From Schistocephalus solidus (taxonomy: Eukaryota; Platyhelminthes; Cestoda; Diphyllobothriidea; Diphyllobothriidae): a DNA stretch of 64,000 bases. Numbering within the stretch: the first letter of the stretch is position 1; the number at the start of each line of letters is the position of its first letter. Made by a program: the position numbers and the translations under genes. The notes below the pieces were generated by a model, which was not told the origin of the DNA, did no database searches, and saw nothing but the letters and a program-made list of their open reading frames with translations. The stretch is taken from the NCBI GenBank assembly GCA_017591395.1, contig WEDG01007643.1, positions 24,596-88,595 on the forward strand. The letters run 5' to 3'. Shown one piece after another: positions 12,001 to 26,100 of this stretch.

Positions 12001-15000
12001 TGGTTCTGAAGGAAGTAGGCTGTCTGACCTCTGAGGAGATAGGAAAATAAACGCCATGATTCAAACTCGCGATCGCTGGAGTCGTTGGCTAGGGCTGAGG
12101 ACAAGCCTGGATAATAGGGGGGGGGGGGGGGGGGGAGAATAAGGTTTCTTCATACAGAAAGCTGGTGCGAAAGAACAGCCAGCCCTGGTCTCTGGTCTGG
12201 TGTGATAGTAGCATGTGATGAGACGACGACGAAGACACGGAGGTAAGGATGATAATAGGTAGCCGGTTGTGAGCGTTACAAAGTTGTCGTGTGTGTGTGC
12301 GCGCGTAGGCTGAACGGAAGGATGTGATGATATGTGTGTGTGGGGGGAGGTGTCCGAAGGATGTTAACATCCTCACTGGTTAACGTTGATGAGCGGATGA
12401 CCACTGGGAGCGCCTCGTCAGCTAAACCACTCAGGAATTGAATTTTTACAATGAATGCTCCAAACGCAGCCCTGGCAGGCCCGTAAAGCGTCAGAGGCGA
12501 GAACCTTGCTGCGCTCGGCGTTTCCAGGGCAGACACCGCCGCCGTCACGCCGCCCACAGCATTATCAAACAACCACGAACAAGACGTGTGTGCGCGCCAC
12601 GCACCGAAATTCGCCTTACCGATTGGTCGACAGGCCTGCAACCTTGAATGTGAACGTGTTTGGCTTGGCCGCCTCCACACGCGACATGCGCGCGCACGCG
12701 CGCACACGCGACAGGAATGCAATCATGGCACGGACACGTACACGCACGCACGCGCCAGCAGCGGTATGGTGCGTGTTCGAGAGAGCTAGGGAGCGAAAAT
12801 TAACCGACGACACATCGACATGATTACCACCACTACCGCCGGACGGCGGCGCGACCCCGGTGAATAAAGGGGCGAGAGGCCTAGTTACGTTGTATTCCTT
12901 CAGACTTCAGCATGGCGCAGAGGCGCCACGGCAAAAGAACGAGAAGTGCTCTTTGGGTCATCGCCACAGAGACAAACCGAAACATCGGAGGATTCCGCCG
13001 ATAGTTAGAAGCATTGACCCAACAACATGCACACCTGAAGGTATAAAGTAGTGAGTAGTATGATAAAAACCCCGTTTCCGATCGTCCCCACACACGTATG
13101 CACATGCGTACACTGCTAGCCAAAAAAGAGTACCCGCGTGAACGCGGGAATGCAAGGGTGGTTGGTAGGTATTTGCGCACCTTAAGAGTGAAACGTGTAT
13201 TTCTGTTGTGCTGTGAAACGTAGAGAAATGGGTGATTTTTCTTGGACGGAGTGTATATGTCATGTAGTCGGGAGACCCTAAATGCACGTGAAACGCAACA
13301 GGCCAGAGTCAAAATTATTCGGGAATTGGAAAAGAAGTTTTTTAAGACCGAAAGATACACTTTCTTCAAGGAAACAATTCTCAGAAGATACAATTTGCAA
13401 CCAAACGAGTTAAAGGAAGTATATGTTTGCTTATGTTTTCCATAACCATCAAAAGCATTAGGAAACACGCATACTAGAGTAGGTGACATAACTCGTGCAA
13501 TATTTTCTGAAAATTTGATTCAAAAGTTAAGTGTTCACTTAGTATTGTTATTTTTGTTTGTTGAGTGGAGTTGAGGTTCAGGATGCGTTTTACTAAAGAA
13601 CGCTGCATGTTTACTGCAGTATATTTAAGGAAAACAGACAAGATTTGGGTGAAATCGGAGGTTACCGGGCATTCAATAAATTTCCTATGTTAGTTAACAT
13701 CACAGAGCAAAGTCCATGGTTATTCTGCATTGTACCATAAAAGAAATTAATAAAATTAAGCAAGTTTCCAAATATATCCCTTCTGCTAACGGTAAATTTG
13801 ATCTTAATTTACTGAAAATCAGGTGAAGGCAAGTGTGAGAAAACGCACTGTTTTTCAAATACAAGCAGATAATTCAGCGTAATAAATTAACTTTTGCAAA
13901 TTTGTGACGTATTTTTGCCACAAAACGCAAGGATAAACTTGGTTGCCAGTATGCTTTGTTTTAATATGGTGACAACGCCGAAAGATTACAAGATACATAC
14001 ATAGAGTTAGTTTTAAAGATTGATATGAATAAAGGCTACTTTAAATAAGGTACTTTTTTATAATATACTATCTGTTAATCTAGAATGCAGAAACGCAATG
14101 GACAGAAGATTAGCAGTTTTCGCAAAATAATGGTGTATATTCGGCCACTCTGGTGTGCATTTAAAATCTTAGAACAAGGCACTAGAGTAAACAAATGAAG
14201 TGGAAGACCTTCCAATATAAAGTCAAAAGTGAGTTCTTTCATATTCGGCAGAAAAGGGATCACTTATTCTCAAGAAAGTCAAGGAACCGGTCAAAATTCC
14301 ACATTTTCATCTTGATTCAACTTTAAAAAATAAAGTACGCAGATATTCGACAGTGAATTATCAACTTCAAACACTTTTAAAAGAGGTACCTTATTATAGA
14401 AAGTTTCTTAATTGCGAATTTTTGTTGTGGACGTTCATTTTTCTCTGAAATGAGTGGTCGTGTTTGGGTGGATCTACAAATATGACTTCAAAGGCCATCT
14501 GCAGTAAAACGAAGATCCAAAATTTCGCCTCTTCGGTAAATACTTTTAAGAACTAACTTATTTTGAAGGTTTTGATGAACACATAAGATAGAATCTACAT
14601 TTATGGCCAAGATATTGAAAACACCCGAAATCGTGAAATTTTCGCCGGTATTTCAAGGACGAGCTGACACGAATTATAATTCAATATTGAAAAATACCAA
14701 TAAAGAAATTTAGCGCATGGAAAGTTCTCTTAATGTACACAAAGTGGTATGCTTACGATATTAGACGATGATTCTATTTAAATGTATTAGTCGTACATAC
14801 AGCGATTTATCACGTTTTGGACATGAACCGCTTTTTTTAAAAAAATGGTATTTATAACTAAGAAATATTACTTTTCATATTTCCTTTAGGTTTTACATTC
14901 CTATTGAGTTGTTTATTAGTATTTCAAAGCATTTGGACTTGCGGTAGTGCCGTTTTTCGAGCGATTATCAAGCTTTCGTAAATTTCGGCACTTTGCATGT

Positions 15001-18000
15001 GATACGGCCTAAACTGCACTTAAGTAGTCATTTTTTACAGAGTCCTGTTGTCGCAACGGCCAGAAGGCTCATTCAAAGCCGGCATGTTGACTTGACTGAA
15101 GCATCTTGAGATTAGGCTGTACGATAGCCAATGTGACAACCCTACTCTTAGACCAATTTACTTCGCATCCAAAACATTTTTCAAAATTTGGCTTGACATT
15201 TCATGATATAGGCGTAAAAACGGGCCTCCCCATCAGACATAGTCCGCCTGATTCCGCAGAATACTGTTATGCCAAGGCGGGGAGGGTTTGGTCGTCAGGC
15301 ATGAGTGCTTCCTTAACGCAACTTTCATTTGGAAGAACCGGTTTGACCGCCTCCAATGTTCGCCCGTAATGAAGCAGTGATCGCAGCGGCTAGGCCCTCG
15401 GAAGACGTCTATTCACGAAAACGCAGAGCCGCTTTTTCTCTTCGCGACTGCGCAAACCAGAGCAGGAGGGAGGGGGGGGGGTCAAGGGAGACGAGATAGC
15501 ACGCAGGTTGAAGGAGTGTGCAACCAGCAAGGCGTCTCCGACCGCAAGTAGAAAGATCCAACTGCAGCGCTTCAGTCTTTCCTCCGGGGAGACGGCAGGA
15601 TTAAAACATCTACTGATAACTTGAGTGAGCAACGCGCACAGAGGTCAAGATTCACAGCCGTAAAACACTCACATATTTCTGTCGTCTGAGGAATCTCACG
15701 TGAAAACCATGGACTCTCTCTCTCTCTCGAATGCAGCATCAGGTATCATAAAACAGACAGTGAATGCATGCATGGTGCAGTACTCACGGGGAGCACCCAC
15801 TATGCAACAGCGCACATTTGCATTTGTTCGCATTTGGTGTGATGATGACTAGATCGCCTGCCTTGGAGTCATTACGGGCCAGGGCAAAACGAGCGTCAGC
15901 ATTCAGTTCTTCGACGAAAAGCCACTTTCACAGAACCTACTACTATTTTCAGACCAAGAATTAAACAGGAATAAGGCTTTTTACACGCCTCTGTTGACAA
16001 AAATGGCGTTTTTTATCGACCGGGCCTAACATAACTCGGGTGCTTCGACATGAACCTCTTCAATAGAGGCGAAATAAGTTGATTCAAGATGACAGTCATA
16101 GATGCCTTGGTTTTATACGGAGAGCAGCGTTTTTTCCAACGCGCACTCCGTTTGATTTGACTACTTTTGCGCAGGGGAAACCAATGCGCTTGTTTATGGC
16201 CTGCGTACAGAACTGTGATGCAAACAGGACTGCGATACACGCGTCTACCATCTATCGCGCGGACATCGGCCTCGGTGAGATGTTCACTTTTTTACTGTAC
16301 GTTCGAACGCTGGTTCGCGTGAGCTAAGAGCAGGCGCACGCTTGAGTCAGCCCCATTATAAGGGCATAACTCAAAAAGTAATTCGAAAAAGATCTCCGGC
16401 GAAGGAGAAGCTAGAAAGCAAGACAGAAAACCAAATATGTTTGTTTTTGGGCAATCAGCAGCCAACAGCTACTGTCGGCTTTCGAGATAATAACTGCATT
16501 AGGGGGCAGGCAATTGCATTGTTCTATGGTAACTTAAATGGAAAACTCAAGACTGGCAAAACCACGAGCCCATGGCGCAGTGGGTCGTGGATTTGAGCCT
16601 CGGGTGGCGTAACACCTGGGGTTGGGTATGGCTGGCTGATGACGGATACTACGCCAGAAATGATCATTCCAGTCTCCCCGATCTTTGTCGGTAATGTTCT
16701 TCTGCCTATGATACTAACTGCTGGGCTGCTGCTGGTGGGGCTCGAAAGTGAGCCCCATGGCAGAACGGGACGAACGAGTCCAAACAACGCAGCCATAGAT
16801 GTATTAACCGAAATTATGCACGAAGCAAAAAACTAGTCTTGTACTTATGTCTGGCACAGTTATGACCATACCTGATATTGCCAGCCACGATGAGGTCGTG
16901 AACTGCACCTAGCAACGCCAGACCATAGATACTTTCTTAAGATGGTGAAAACTCCGGGTGCATCAGCGATTCGGCAGATGATGTCGTCCTTGCTCTGCAA
17001 CAGCCTCTACTCTTAAAGTTGACAGCTAGTAGCCTCTCCCCACCAGAGACGTATCTTTTCCTGATCAGGGATGCACTTCGAAAACACGTTTATCTTCCCA
17101 ATGTTTATCGGCAACCATCAAATAAGTTTGCCAGCCACCGTCACCTTGTGCGTAGGCTTTAAAGCGCTAAAGGCGACAACTTCGAACAAACAATCCGAGC
17201 GGCTGTTGGGGGACCAACGCATACTAAAAATCCACCAGGAAGCATCACGATCAGGGTATAACGATCCATCAGCTAGAAGGAAGTAAATTAGGGAAAATGT
17301 CGTCAATTTTTGTGAGATGAGGCTGGCTCTCCAACCGCCCCCACCACGCTAGGAGCTGGGAAAATGAACGCGTAAAGAGATGCGACAACCTGCATCTGCA
17401 TCAACGAACCAGGTAGTTACGGCAGTAGCCTTAGTACAGGCACGATCAGGTTGATGTGCACCCACAGAAAAACACAGGTGTTGCGCATTGCTAGACGGTC
17501 ACCTGTTGGGTTCAAGATGGAACTCCGGCCAAGTGTGTATGTTTTCGGTGATGGGTGTGCGAAGATATGAGCAAATTGACGAAAAAAGGGAGAAGGGAAA
17601 TGGCATTCCTGACTTATTTGTCGTTTTCCGTCAGCTGTGAAGGATAGATTCCGAGTCTGGGGAACCAAAAGGTAGGGTTGCAACCAGTGGCTCCTCATAG
17701 ACCCGCACTAAGTCGACTACGTTCGGAATACTGACAATAATGAGGAAGGAGCAGGCTCGCCCGACTGTCACGCTCAGGAACCTTCTAAAGGTAGGGGGGA
17801 GGGGAGGGGAGGCGGGTGGGACTAACAGCAAACGATGCAAGGCGATGCGCTGACTGAAAGACCAGGTCAGCTTTTTACCTCGCCTACTCATCTGCTGGAC
17901 AGGGGAGGGGGTAAGATGCGTTAGGCACAAGGGATAGAGGAGGAGGCCTCAATAACGAGTTTGTAAGTCATCAACCAACGAAACTATGCGTTCACGATTC

Positions 18001-21000
18001 TGGCAGCTGCGATCAGGAAAACGCAAAGCCACATGCGAATGCCCTTCACCGACCTGACCTGGCTGTAGTGCGGAAAGTAGAGGCTGCCTTTTTTGCGTCA
18101 GAGCTCCAGGCAGTGGTGGTGGTGGCGGCATGAAGATAGACAATCGACGATTGAGCGGCTTTACTGACCCGGAGTTCTACAGCGAAACGGAACGCGCACG
18201 CACTCTGGTCTGAGGTCAAAGAGCCAAATCTACACAACTTCAATAGCGAGATGTCTCGGAGCAGGACCAGAACAGTTTCCGCCATTGACATTGTAGCATT
18301 GACTGCAGGACAGAAAACACTAGTTCCAAGGGTTTTTCATTGAAATGACAAGAAAGCTAGGGGAATAGACGTTGAGCGGACGTCTGTCCTTCAGTTATTC
18401 AAAACCCCAGTTAAGTTGTGGTTCACTGGAGAGTGGGTGTGTGGAATCACTTCGGAAGTGGCCAATGGCTGCCCAAAAATAGGCAACACTGGACTGACAT
18501 TGGGAACGCGTTAACCAGGCTGCGAAGGCTGCGTACGAGGCCATAGTTACTGCTTTACACAGGGGGGAGGGAGGAATAGTGGCAATTCTTAGACGTAAAC
18601 CGTCACTCCGCGTCCGGTCTACCATCATCCGTTCATTGACAGGCAGTCAACAAGTGTGTGGACGAGGGAAGCGAGAGAGAGAGAGAGAGGTTGGACACGG
18701 GGGATCCATCCGCGCGGCAAATTAGTACCATTCGCACTAGAACACGATGCGCTAACAATCGAGGCAGCGATGATCAGATGGGCTTAACGTAACCCCCTCC
18801 CTTTTTGGCTCATCCCTCGTCACGCCTCCCCATTAGGGTTGACGTTGAGCCTAGGAGGTTATGGACTATGGAGCTGCAATCATGCCTGGTCTAGCCGGGT
18901 TCTAAATAGGGGGTAGGCCATCAGCGTTGTCAATTGCAGTTGGCCTTTCAGTCACCATCAGCACGAGAGTCGTATTTAACGATACATTCCTTTTAATTTG
19001 TCTTCAATGTGATTCGTCATTATGAGCTGCGGTCAGTTGGCCCGCACGCTCGGCTTTCATTTTGCCGTTCATTTGCAGCTTCTAATCTACAGTACGCGCC
19101 CATGTAGCTAGATGTAATTTTTTTCCACGTTGATTTCTGGAAACAGTTAGCTGCCAGCTTCGTTTATGCCGCCCATAAAAGTTACATTTCAGTGTTACAG
19201 GCATCCCTGTCCTCCCCGGCCCTCGTGTTCTGAGAAGAGTCACATACCTGATCGTCACTATCGCGGCTCGGAACTTTGTCAAATGATGGCATAGGTCGGT
19301 TATTCTCAGGACTGGGAGTCAGGCAGCAATGGCCCTTATAGACGTGACTATGGCTCCCACTAGATGTAACCTTGCAACCCCTGCGTCAACGGGAGTGTGG
19401 TAGATGCTGGGCAAGTCCGCCTCCATATAAAGGGAGCAGACTTGCGCAGCGTCAACCCTGTCCCCACCGGACTTATGAATTCCAGCATCAAAACAGCCGG
19501 AGAAGAGTTTGAGTGTAGTGCGCTAAGCCAGGCATTACACCCAGTGCCATAAACGCATTTCGCAGAAGCAACCAAGATAGATCAAACAATGGGAAGAAAC
19601 CGGCAGCACCCACCTGCACAGCGAGGATAAAAATCTGTCGGAGGTGGTAGTTGGAGTCAGATGCGAGTGCCCTGAGGCCGCGAGCCATAGCCGTTGCGGT
19701 CAGACTCGCGATGGACATGCCAGAGGTGCAGTTGGCGACACCAGCCGCCCCCGTCGCCACCGCGTCAGAAGGCACGGAGGCTGAAAGAGACGCCGGCGTA
19801 GCAGCAGCATCACCCGCGGAGCCTCCAGAGAGGGGAGATGAGGCGGGTAAGGAGGAGGCTATCGTCGAGCCACCGGTCGCGGCATTGCCTGACGATACGC
19901 CGACCGGAGAGGCCGCGGTGCTGTTGGTGGTCCCGGAGCCAGCAGTGTTGGCTTGGCCGCCGCCAGTAGCCCCACCGCCCGTGCCCATGATAGCGTCCTT
20001 GGCAGCGGAGGGACAGGAGCGCAGAAGGCGGGCGAGGGTACGACAGGCGCAGTCGCGCACGGCCCAAGTCGGATCCCGTAACCAGGCGAGTGCAGAAGGA
20101 AGGATTGTCTCTCGCAGACAGGATTCCGGCTATAGGCACAGAGGAGTGAGGGCAAAGCATAGGCCAAGAAGAGGATTTAGACATGTAAGGCTGACCCTAT
20201 ATTGGTTAATATAGTACCGGTGTTAGGAAGAGGAGGCCTTACGCTAGGTCAGTCACTGCTTTCAAACTTATCTATGGTCGGGTTGACTCGGAATCGGAGG
20301 AAGTGAGATCACGTCAACTGTGGTTACAAGCAGCCAAAGCGGCTTGAAAAACCACAAGCTGAGGGTATAGGTTGAACTTCTGCAGGAGTCAAGGTTAGAC
20401 TACAATACCTCTACCTTCATATGTGCATGTTAAGTCCCGTTTCTTGAGTCCGACTTCTCAAGGCACACGCACACGCGTGCTTTCAGCCTCAGCAGTCACT
20501 GCATCCGCGTTTATCTCTAAACGTCACGACCCCCTCCCCTCAATTTACCAACATGCATACTCTGAGACAGTTATAGTTTTCGTCGCTTGCTACGCGTGAA
20601 CCTTAAGGCCAGTTTGAAATCCAATGGGTGCATACAGAATGTCAGTCAACGGCAGGCATAGCGGCCTAATTGGCTGTTTTAAATGTCCTAGCTAGTGGTT
20701 TAAGTGCCGTTTAGCAATCGAATGCCGAATCTAAAAGGCGAGTTTCAGGAAGCAGTCCTAAAGGAGACACGATCAACTGGAATAAGAGCTTTATTAGCCT
20801 AACATATCGGAACATCACTCGAATCCATAATTAAAGACGAAGTCAGGGTATTGGATTGTACAGATGTCGCCGTATTTACAGGATGTAGTGACATGTCATA
20901 TATATATATATATATATGTTAAAGTGGAACCGACAAAGACAAGGGAGACCGGAATGGCCATTTCTGGCTTATTAGCCGCATCAGCCAGTCATACCCAATC

Positions 21001-21029
21001 CCAAGTGTGGCACACCTGGGATTCATACT

Positions 21030-21072
<43 letters not shown>

Positions 21073-23114
21073 CTAATAGAAGCGAAGATGCGCGTTCCCG
21101 GAAATAAATGAGAAGAAGAGGCGATCACGGGAACCATGGTTTTATTGTCCTGACGTTTCAAAATCAAACAAGATTTCATCGTCGGAGGTAAATATTGTAC
21201 CGCGCCTCACAGTATTTATAGGTGGTAACATTTCGGCTAATACGGAATTACTAAGGTCTTTGAATTTGCCTTGAGGATGGGCCGGGTAGGGGGTGGAGAT
21301 CCTCAGTCATCATGCTGCTTGATGAGCAGGGTGGTGTTTCATCCTTGGCGATCATCCTTTGCCTGTTCACTGACTCCGTGGTGGACTGGGGGAGGGCGGG
21401 TGATGGCTTGTTATCAATCTGGTTGGGGGCCGGCGTTCGCACGTTGGCAGTAGTCGTCAGTACCCTCATCGACCGAAGCTGCCGCCCCAGGCTTTTAATC
21501 TTGGTTGCGATCGCACCTCCGTGTGTATTCGCACCTGCCGGATAAGTGGTTGAGCTGGCCGAGGCGATAACTGTTCCTTCGTCGGGTCTGGGTTGTGTTG
21601 CGATTGCGTGCGTGTCCGCCATGGACTCACCCATGTTCGGATGCACGTTAGGACCATGTTCACGTTGTCTCTTTCGATCATTGAGCTGTGTCCGGAGGGC
21701 TTGGTAGGCCGTAGGAAGCGTCACACAACGATTGATGGAGGTTGTTCCCGTGTGCCAAGCCTCGATTGTTTCCCTTGCCACGCGGTCACTTCCCCGACCA
21801 AGAATTTCAGCATTCTGGAAGGCGAACGTGTGTCCAGAGTCTGCGCAATGGTCCGCCACCATGACGGTGTTTCGGAGGCGTTCTCCCGTCTCCTAAGACC
21901 GATGGGGATCGGCATCGCCCACCGGCCAGAGTCAACCATTCGACATCTAGTTATGAGGCCTAAGGCCCCTCTGCCCCGAGGTGAAACAACAAACGTCATC
22001 TACCGGGTTCAATGCAATTTCTGCGCAGTCAACTACATTGGAGAAACCGGGAAACATCTACAAACCCGGGTCGGAGAACACATGAGGGCGATAAGAAAAA
22101 TGGACCCGCTGTCTTTGGTGGCGGACCATTGCGCAGACTCTGGACGCACGTTCGCTTTCCAGAATGCACGCAATCGCAACACAACCCAGACCCGACGAAG
22201 GAACAGTTATCGCCTCGGCCAGCTCAACCACTTATCCGGCAGGTGCGAATACACACGGAGGTGCGATCGCAACCAAGATTAACAGCCTGGGGCGGCAGCT
22301 TCGGTCGATGAGGGAACTGATGACTACTGCCAACGTGCGAACGCCGACCAGATTGAGCACAAGCCATCACCCGCCCTCCCCCAGTCCACCACGGACTCAG
22401 TGAACAGGCAAAGGATGATCGCCATGGATGAAACACCACCCTGCTCATCAAGCAGCATGATGACTGAGGATCTCCACCCCCTACCCGGCCCATTCTCAAG
22501 GCAAATTCAAAGACCTTAGTAATTCCGTATTGGCCGAAATGTTACCACCTATAAATACTGTGAGGCGCGGTACAATATTTACCTCTGACGATGAAATCTT
22601 GTTTGATTTTGAAACGTCAGGACAATAAAACCATGGTTCCCGTGATCGCCTCTTCTTCTCATTTATTTCCGGGAACGCACATCTTCGCTTCTATATATAT
22701 ATATATATATATATATATGATAGTGTGGGGCTCACCGATCTGCTTAAGGAATATGCATGTTCCGTTGTGCCCTGGAGCTCAGACTAGAGCCCTCGCAGGC
22801 GGTCGCATAGCGACGTGTAGCATATGATGGAATGGAACCGACAAAGACAAGGGAGACCGGAATGGCCATTTCTGGCTTATTAGCCGTCATCAGCCAGTCA
22901 TACCCAATCCCAAGTGTGGCACACCTGGGATTCGAACCCGCGACCTTTGGTATTTGAGTCGAACGCTCTACCGTTGAGCCACGGGCTCGTTGTGTGCCAC
23001 ACAGGTGGGAATGGTGTGTGCCACACTTGGGATTGGGTATGACTGGCTGATGACGGCTAATAAGCCAGAAATGGCCATTCCGGTCTCCCTTGTCTTTGTC
23101 GGTTCCATTCCATT

Positions 23115-23172
<58 letters not shown>

Positions 23173-26100
23173 AAAGGAAGAGGTTCTTCGGAAAAATAGA
23201 GTTGTACTCATTAATTTTCGGGCTGGTGACACCAACCCGTCTGCAGTAGCAGAAACATCTGTGAAACACGTGTCTGGGCTTTTTGTGGAAGCTATTTTGG
23301 GTGTACGGTATAACATTTTTAGATATGCAATATATAAAAAGTAGCTGCGACACAGATGCTGCAGGCAGAGCGCTGCTTGTTAAATTGTCTAAAGCAGAGG
23401 TGTCCCTTCACAACACACTGTCTCAATATAGAAGAGCGGCCCTGCAGGGCAAAACCTCTCCTGAGAAGTCGCTTTTAGAAAACAGACGAGCAGGCCAAGG
23501 GTCAGTTACGTAAATATTAATCAGAACCCATTAAAAGCAGGTAACGAAGGGGGAACTAGGTGAAAAGGCTGTCCGCGAAAAAAAAAACTGGCTGCACATA
23601 GCACGTGAATTAAGTAAACAGTCAAAAGGAATATTCGAGAGTTGGCGCCAGTGGTCGGTATAGAACATAAATAATCTCGCGGAGTAAACGAAACAAAAGA
23701 GATGACAGTCAGACAACGACGAAGATGATGATGACTAGGGGTGAGGTCACCATCCAGAAGCACCCCGAACATTCGCGCGTTTGAATCTACGGCCTCATGA
23801 ATTCGCAGACGTAATTCAAGAATTTGTTGTAAGTATCATTTTTGGAGTTAGTTTGTATAGAATGATAATAAATGTGGATGATTTTATAACATTAAGGTTT
23901 TACTTACTTTATCAAATAATATTGTATGTATTATTATCATCATATTTTTAAGTTGGTAAAGAAAACTCATAAGTACTGAAAGTATAGTCATTTTAACTTA
24001 AATGCTGTAACATTAACTGACAAATGTGAACTTGTAGAAGCTTCGTTAACAGAAGAGGGGGGGGGGGGTCCACATGTGGTCAGTTAATTTCGAGTGTTGA
24101 ATATTTTAGAATACGGTGCGGAATACAGTAAAGTATAATTTATTAGTTTTGATACAATGCGGTACGTAATGACCCAAATGAAGCGAAATATTGGACAACT
24201 GATACTGCAAATTAATATATTTTACTACAACCTTAGAGGAAAAACTCAGGCCCAGACGCTATGAGAATACTCGCGAAAAAGAGGAAATCCGATCGCTTGG
24301 ATGTAGCCAATCCGAACGCACCTTCTATCTGTCTTTGCTACTCATTGGCTGCTCGTTTGAGATGCCCGTTTCAACGTCTGAATCCGGATTTCGACCCGGC
24401 GTCTGGAGTACAAATTTGGTGGTTAACAAATAAACATAGGTATTTATAGGTCTTCATTAGGTGACCGTCAAAAATTCGCGGGGGAACGTAAGCTCCGCAA
24501 ATTTCGGACCAATACTGCATAAAAGTTAATGGACTTAATGACTACTTGCCTTCCTAAGAGAGACTAGCCGCTAAGGTGACTACTACAAAAAGGCATGGAG
24601 ACTGATCTCAAAAAGAGGGTTCCGGGAACACCTAAACTCTCTAATTTAGACGAACAACTGACTGTTTGGGAAGAACTTACTATTTTTGAGTACGTCAGGT
24701 ATGAATGCCTACTGTCTCAGCTCTAAAGGTTAGTGGCACGCTACATTTCAGGAGAGAATGGATGATAGCTAGTTAGATACTAGGAGAGGCAATTGAGGTG
24801 TCCTTACGAGCGGGTACCTGGAAATGGAATCACCAAAGCTTTCAATGAATGAAAGAACTGGAACATCTAGGATTGGATTGCATTTTAGTGACCGGGACGG
24901 CTGCGGAAAATCTTCCATTTTTACGATGGGGACCACTACTACCCGGGGAATCAGTAATGAATTGCATGTGCGTTGGAGAGTATGGACATGGCTGGCTGAT
25001 AACGCCCAATAAGCCAGAATTAGTCATTCCAGTTTCCCTTGTCTTTGTCGGCAGTGTCATTTTGCCCCTGTGCGGTTACTGGGGTGGTTCAAGTGCGAGC
25101 CGAGTACGAGACGAGTGATTCCTGTAACCGATCGATGAGCACCTACATGGGACAAAACTCGCATAATCGGAGTCTGCCCCTCCAAGAAAGGTTGAATTTA
25201 TTGAGAACACGCACTCCGATAACTCATGTATCAATCGGCGTATTGATTTAAATTCGGTGCACGAAAATTTCAGGGAAAATGGAAGAGATGAGAATCAATC
25301 AATACGGACTGACTTAAGCGGCAGCCGTTGATTAGCGCAAACACAAAATAACGATCGATTTTTAAGCACGTTTGATATGTGAAATGTTTTTGGCACATTT
25401 ACTCAAGTCTGATGACAAATAGAGGAACCAGCGTCGAAAATTTACTAAAGAAAGTTTCTCACTTCTTCCAAAGCACCTATTTGAGATGAAAGGAAAAGGC
25501 GATCTCTTGGGAGGATGGTTCAATTATCATCCGACACTTTACATTCGTTCTTGAGCGCGTCATCGGAGATAGGCCAAATGCGAAATACGTAGTTAAGATA
25601 GGTCTTTTGTTACCGACTGCTGATAGGTCCACCGGGGTCTGCTGTCATTGGTACTCTCTTCTTGTATATATGTGGTGTCTGACGGACATGTATGGCGTTG
25701 GTAGATCAAGTTGGCATCCGATTGCCAGGCCTTGATTATCTCTCTCATCATTTTGGTTTCGGCTCGGCCGACTACTGTCGAAGCCAAATCAATGACTATT
25801 TTGGAGGCTGTGCATAGCAACATGCGATCGTACATCTTTTCGCTTTACGGCCAGAGTGTGCACATGCATGGGCGATCTTAGTCGTTTGTCGGTTACGTCG
25901 CAGTAATTGGACGGGCAACCCAAACAGTTGACACAGTTAACAACTCCTGGCGTTTCCTCAGGCGGTAGACCTGGGTGTCTTGGTCACAGGTCACACGTCA
26001 CAATCCGGCGCTTGCTGATGCAGCCCAAGGGGCGGCGAACCCATGCGTAAACACAACACAGGCAGACGAAGTACACCCCAAAAGAAAAGTTTACAAGCGC

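Larger units (their letters stand above)
9759..19613 (-). other. Intron of the PP2A-scaffold-like gene, 9.9 kb
   Basis: The largest intron of the gene. It holds a SINE (16565-16800), a TTAGG-like repeat (10862-10925), a CG-rich microsatellite region (12118-12850) and an AT-rich stretch (13500-15050). No exon with HEAT similarity was found in it. The phase-0 junction 19614/9758 (FILAVQ|SLYKHV) matches PR65 CINVLSEV directly, so no extra exon is needed. Confidence 0.6.

Noticed and set aside
12276..12722. 148-codon minus-strand frame
   Set aside because: Overlapping open frames on both strands arise from CpG-rich simple sequence; no motif.
12881..13489. 202-codon minus-strand open frame, the longest outside known elements
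   Set aside because: No recognisable domain or supporting signals; it lies in a CpG-rich tract inside an intron of the PP2A-like gene, where other frames are open too. Probably chance.
19651..20214. 187-codon plus-strand frame rich in Ala, Pro and Glu
   Set aside because: It is antisense to the Ala/Ser/Gly-rich exon at 19614-20129; its length follows from GC-rich composition.
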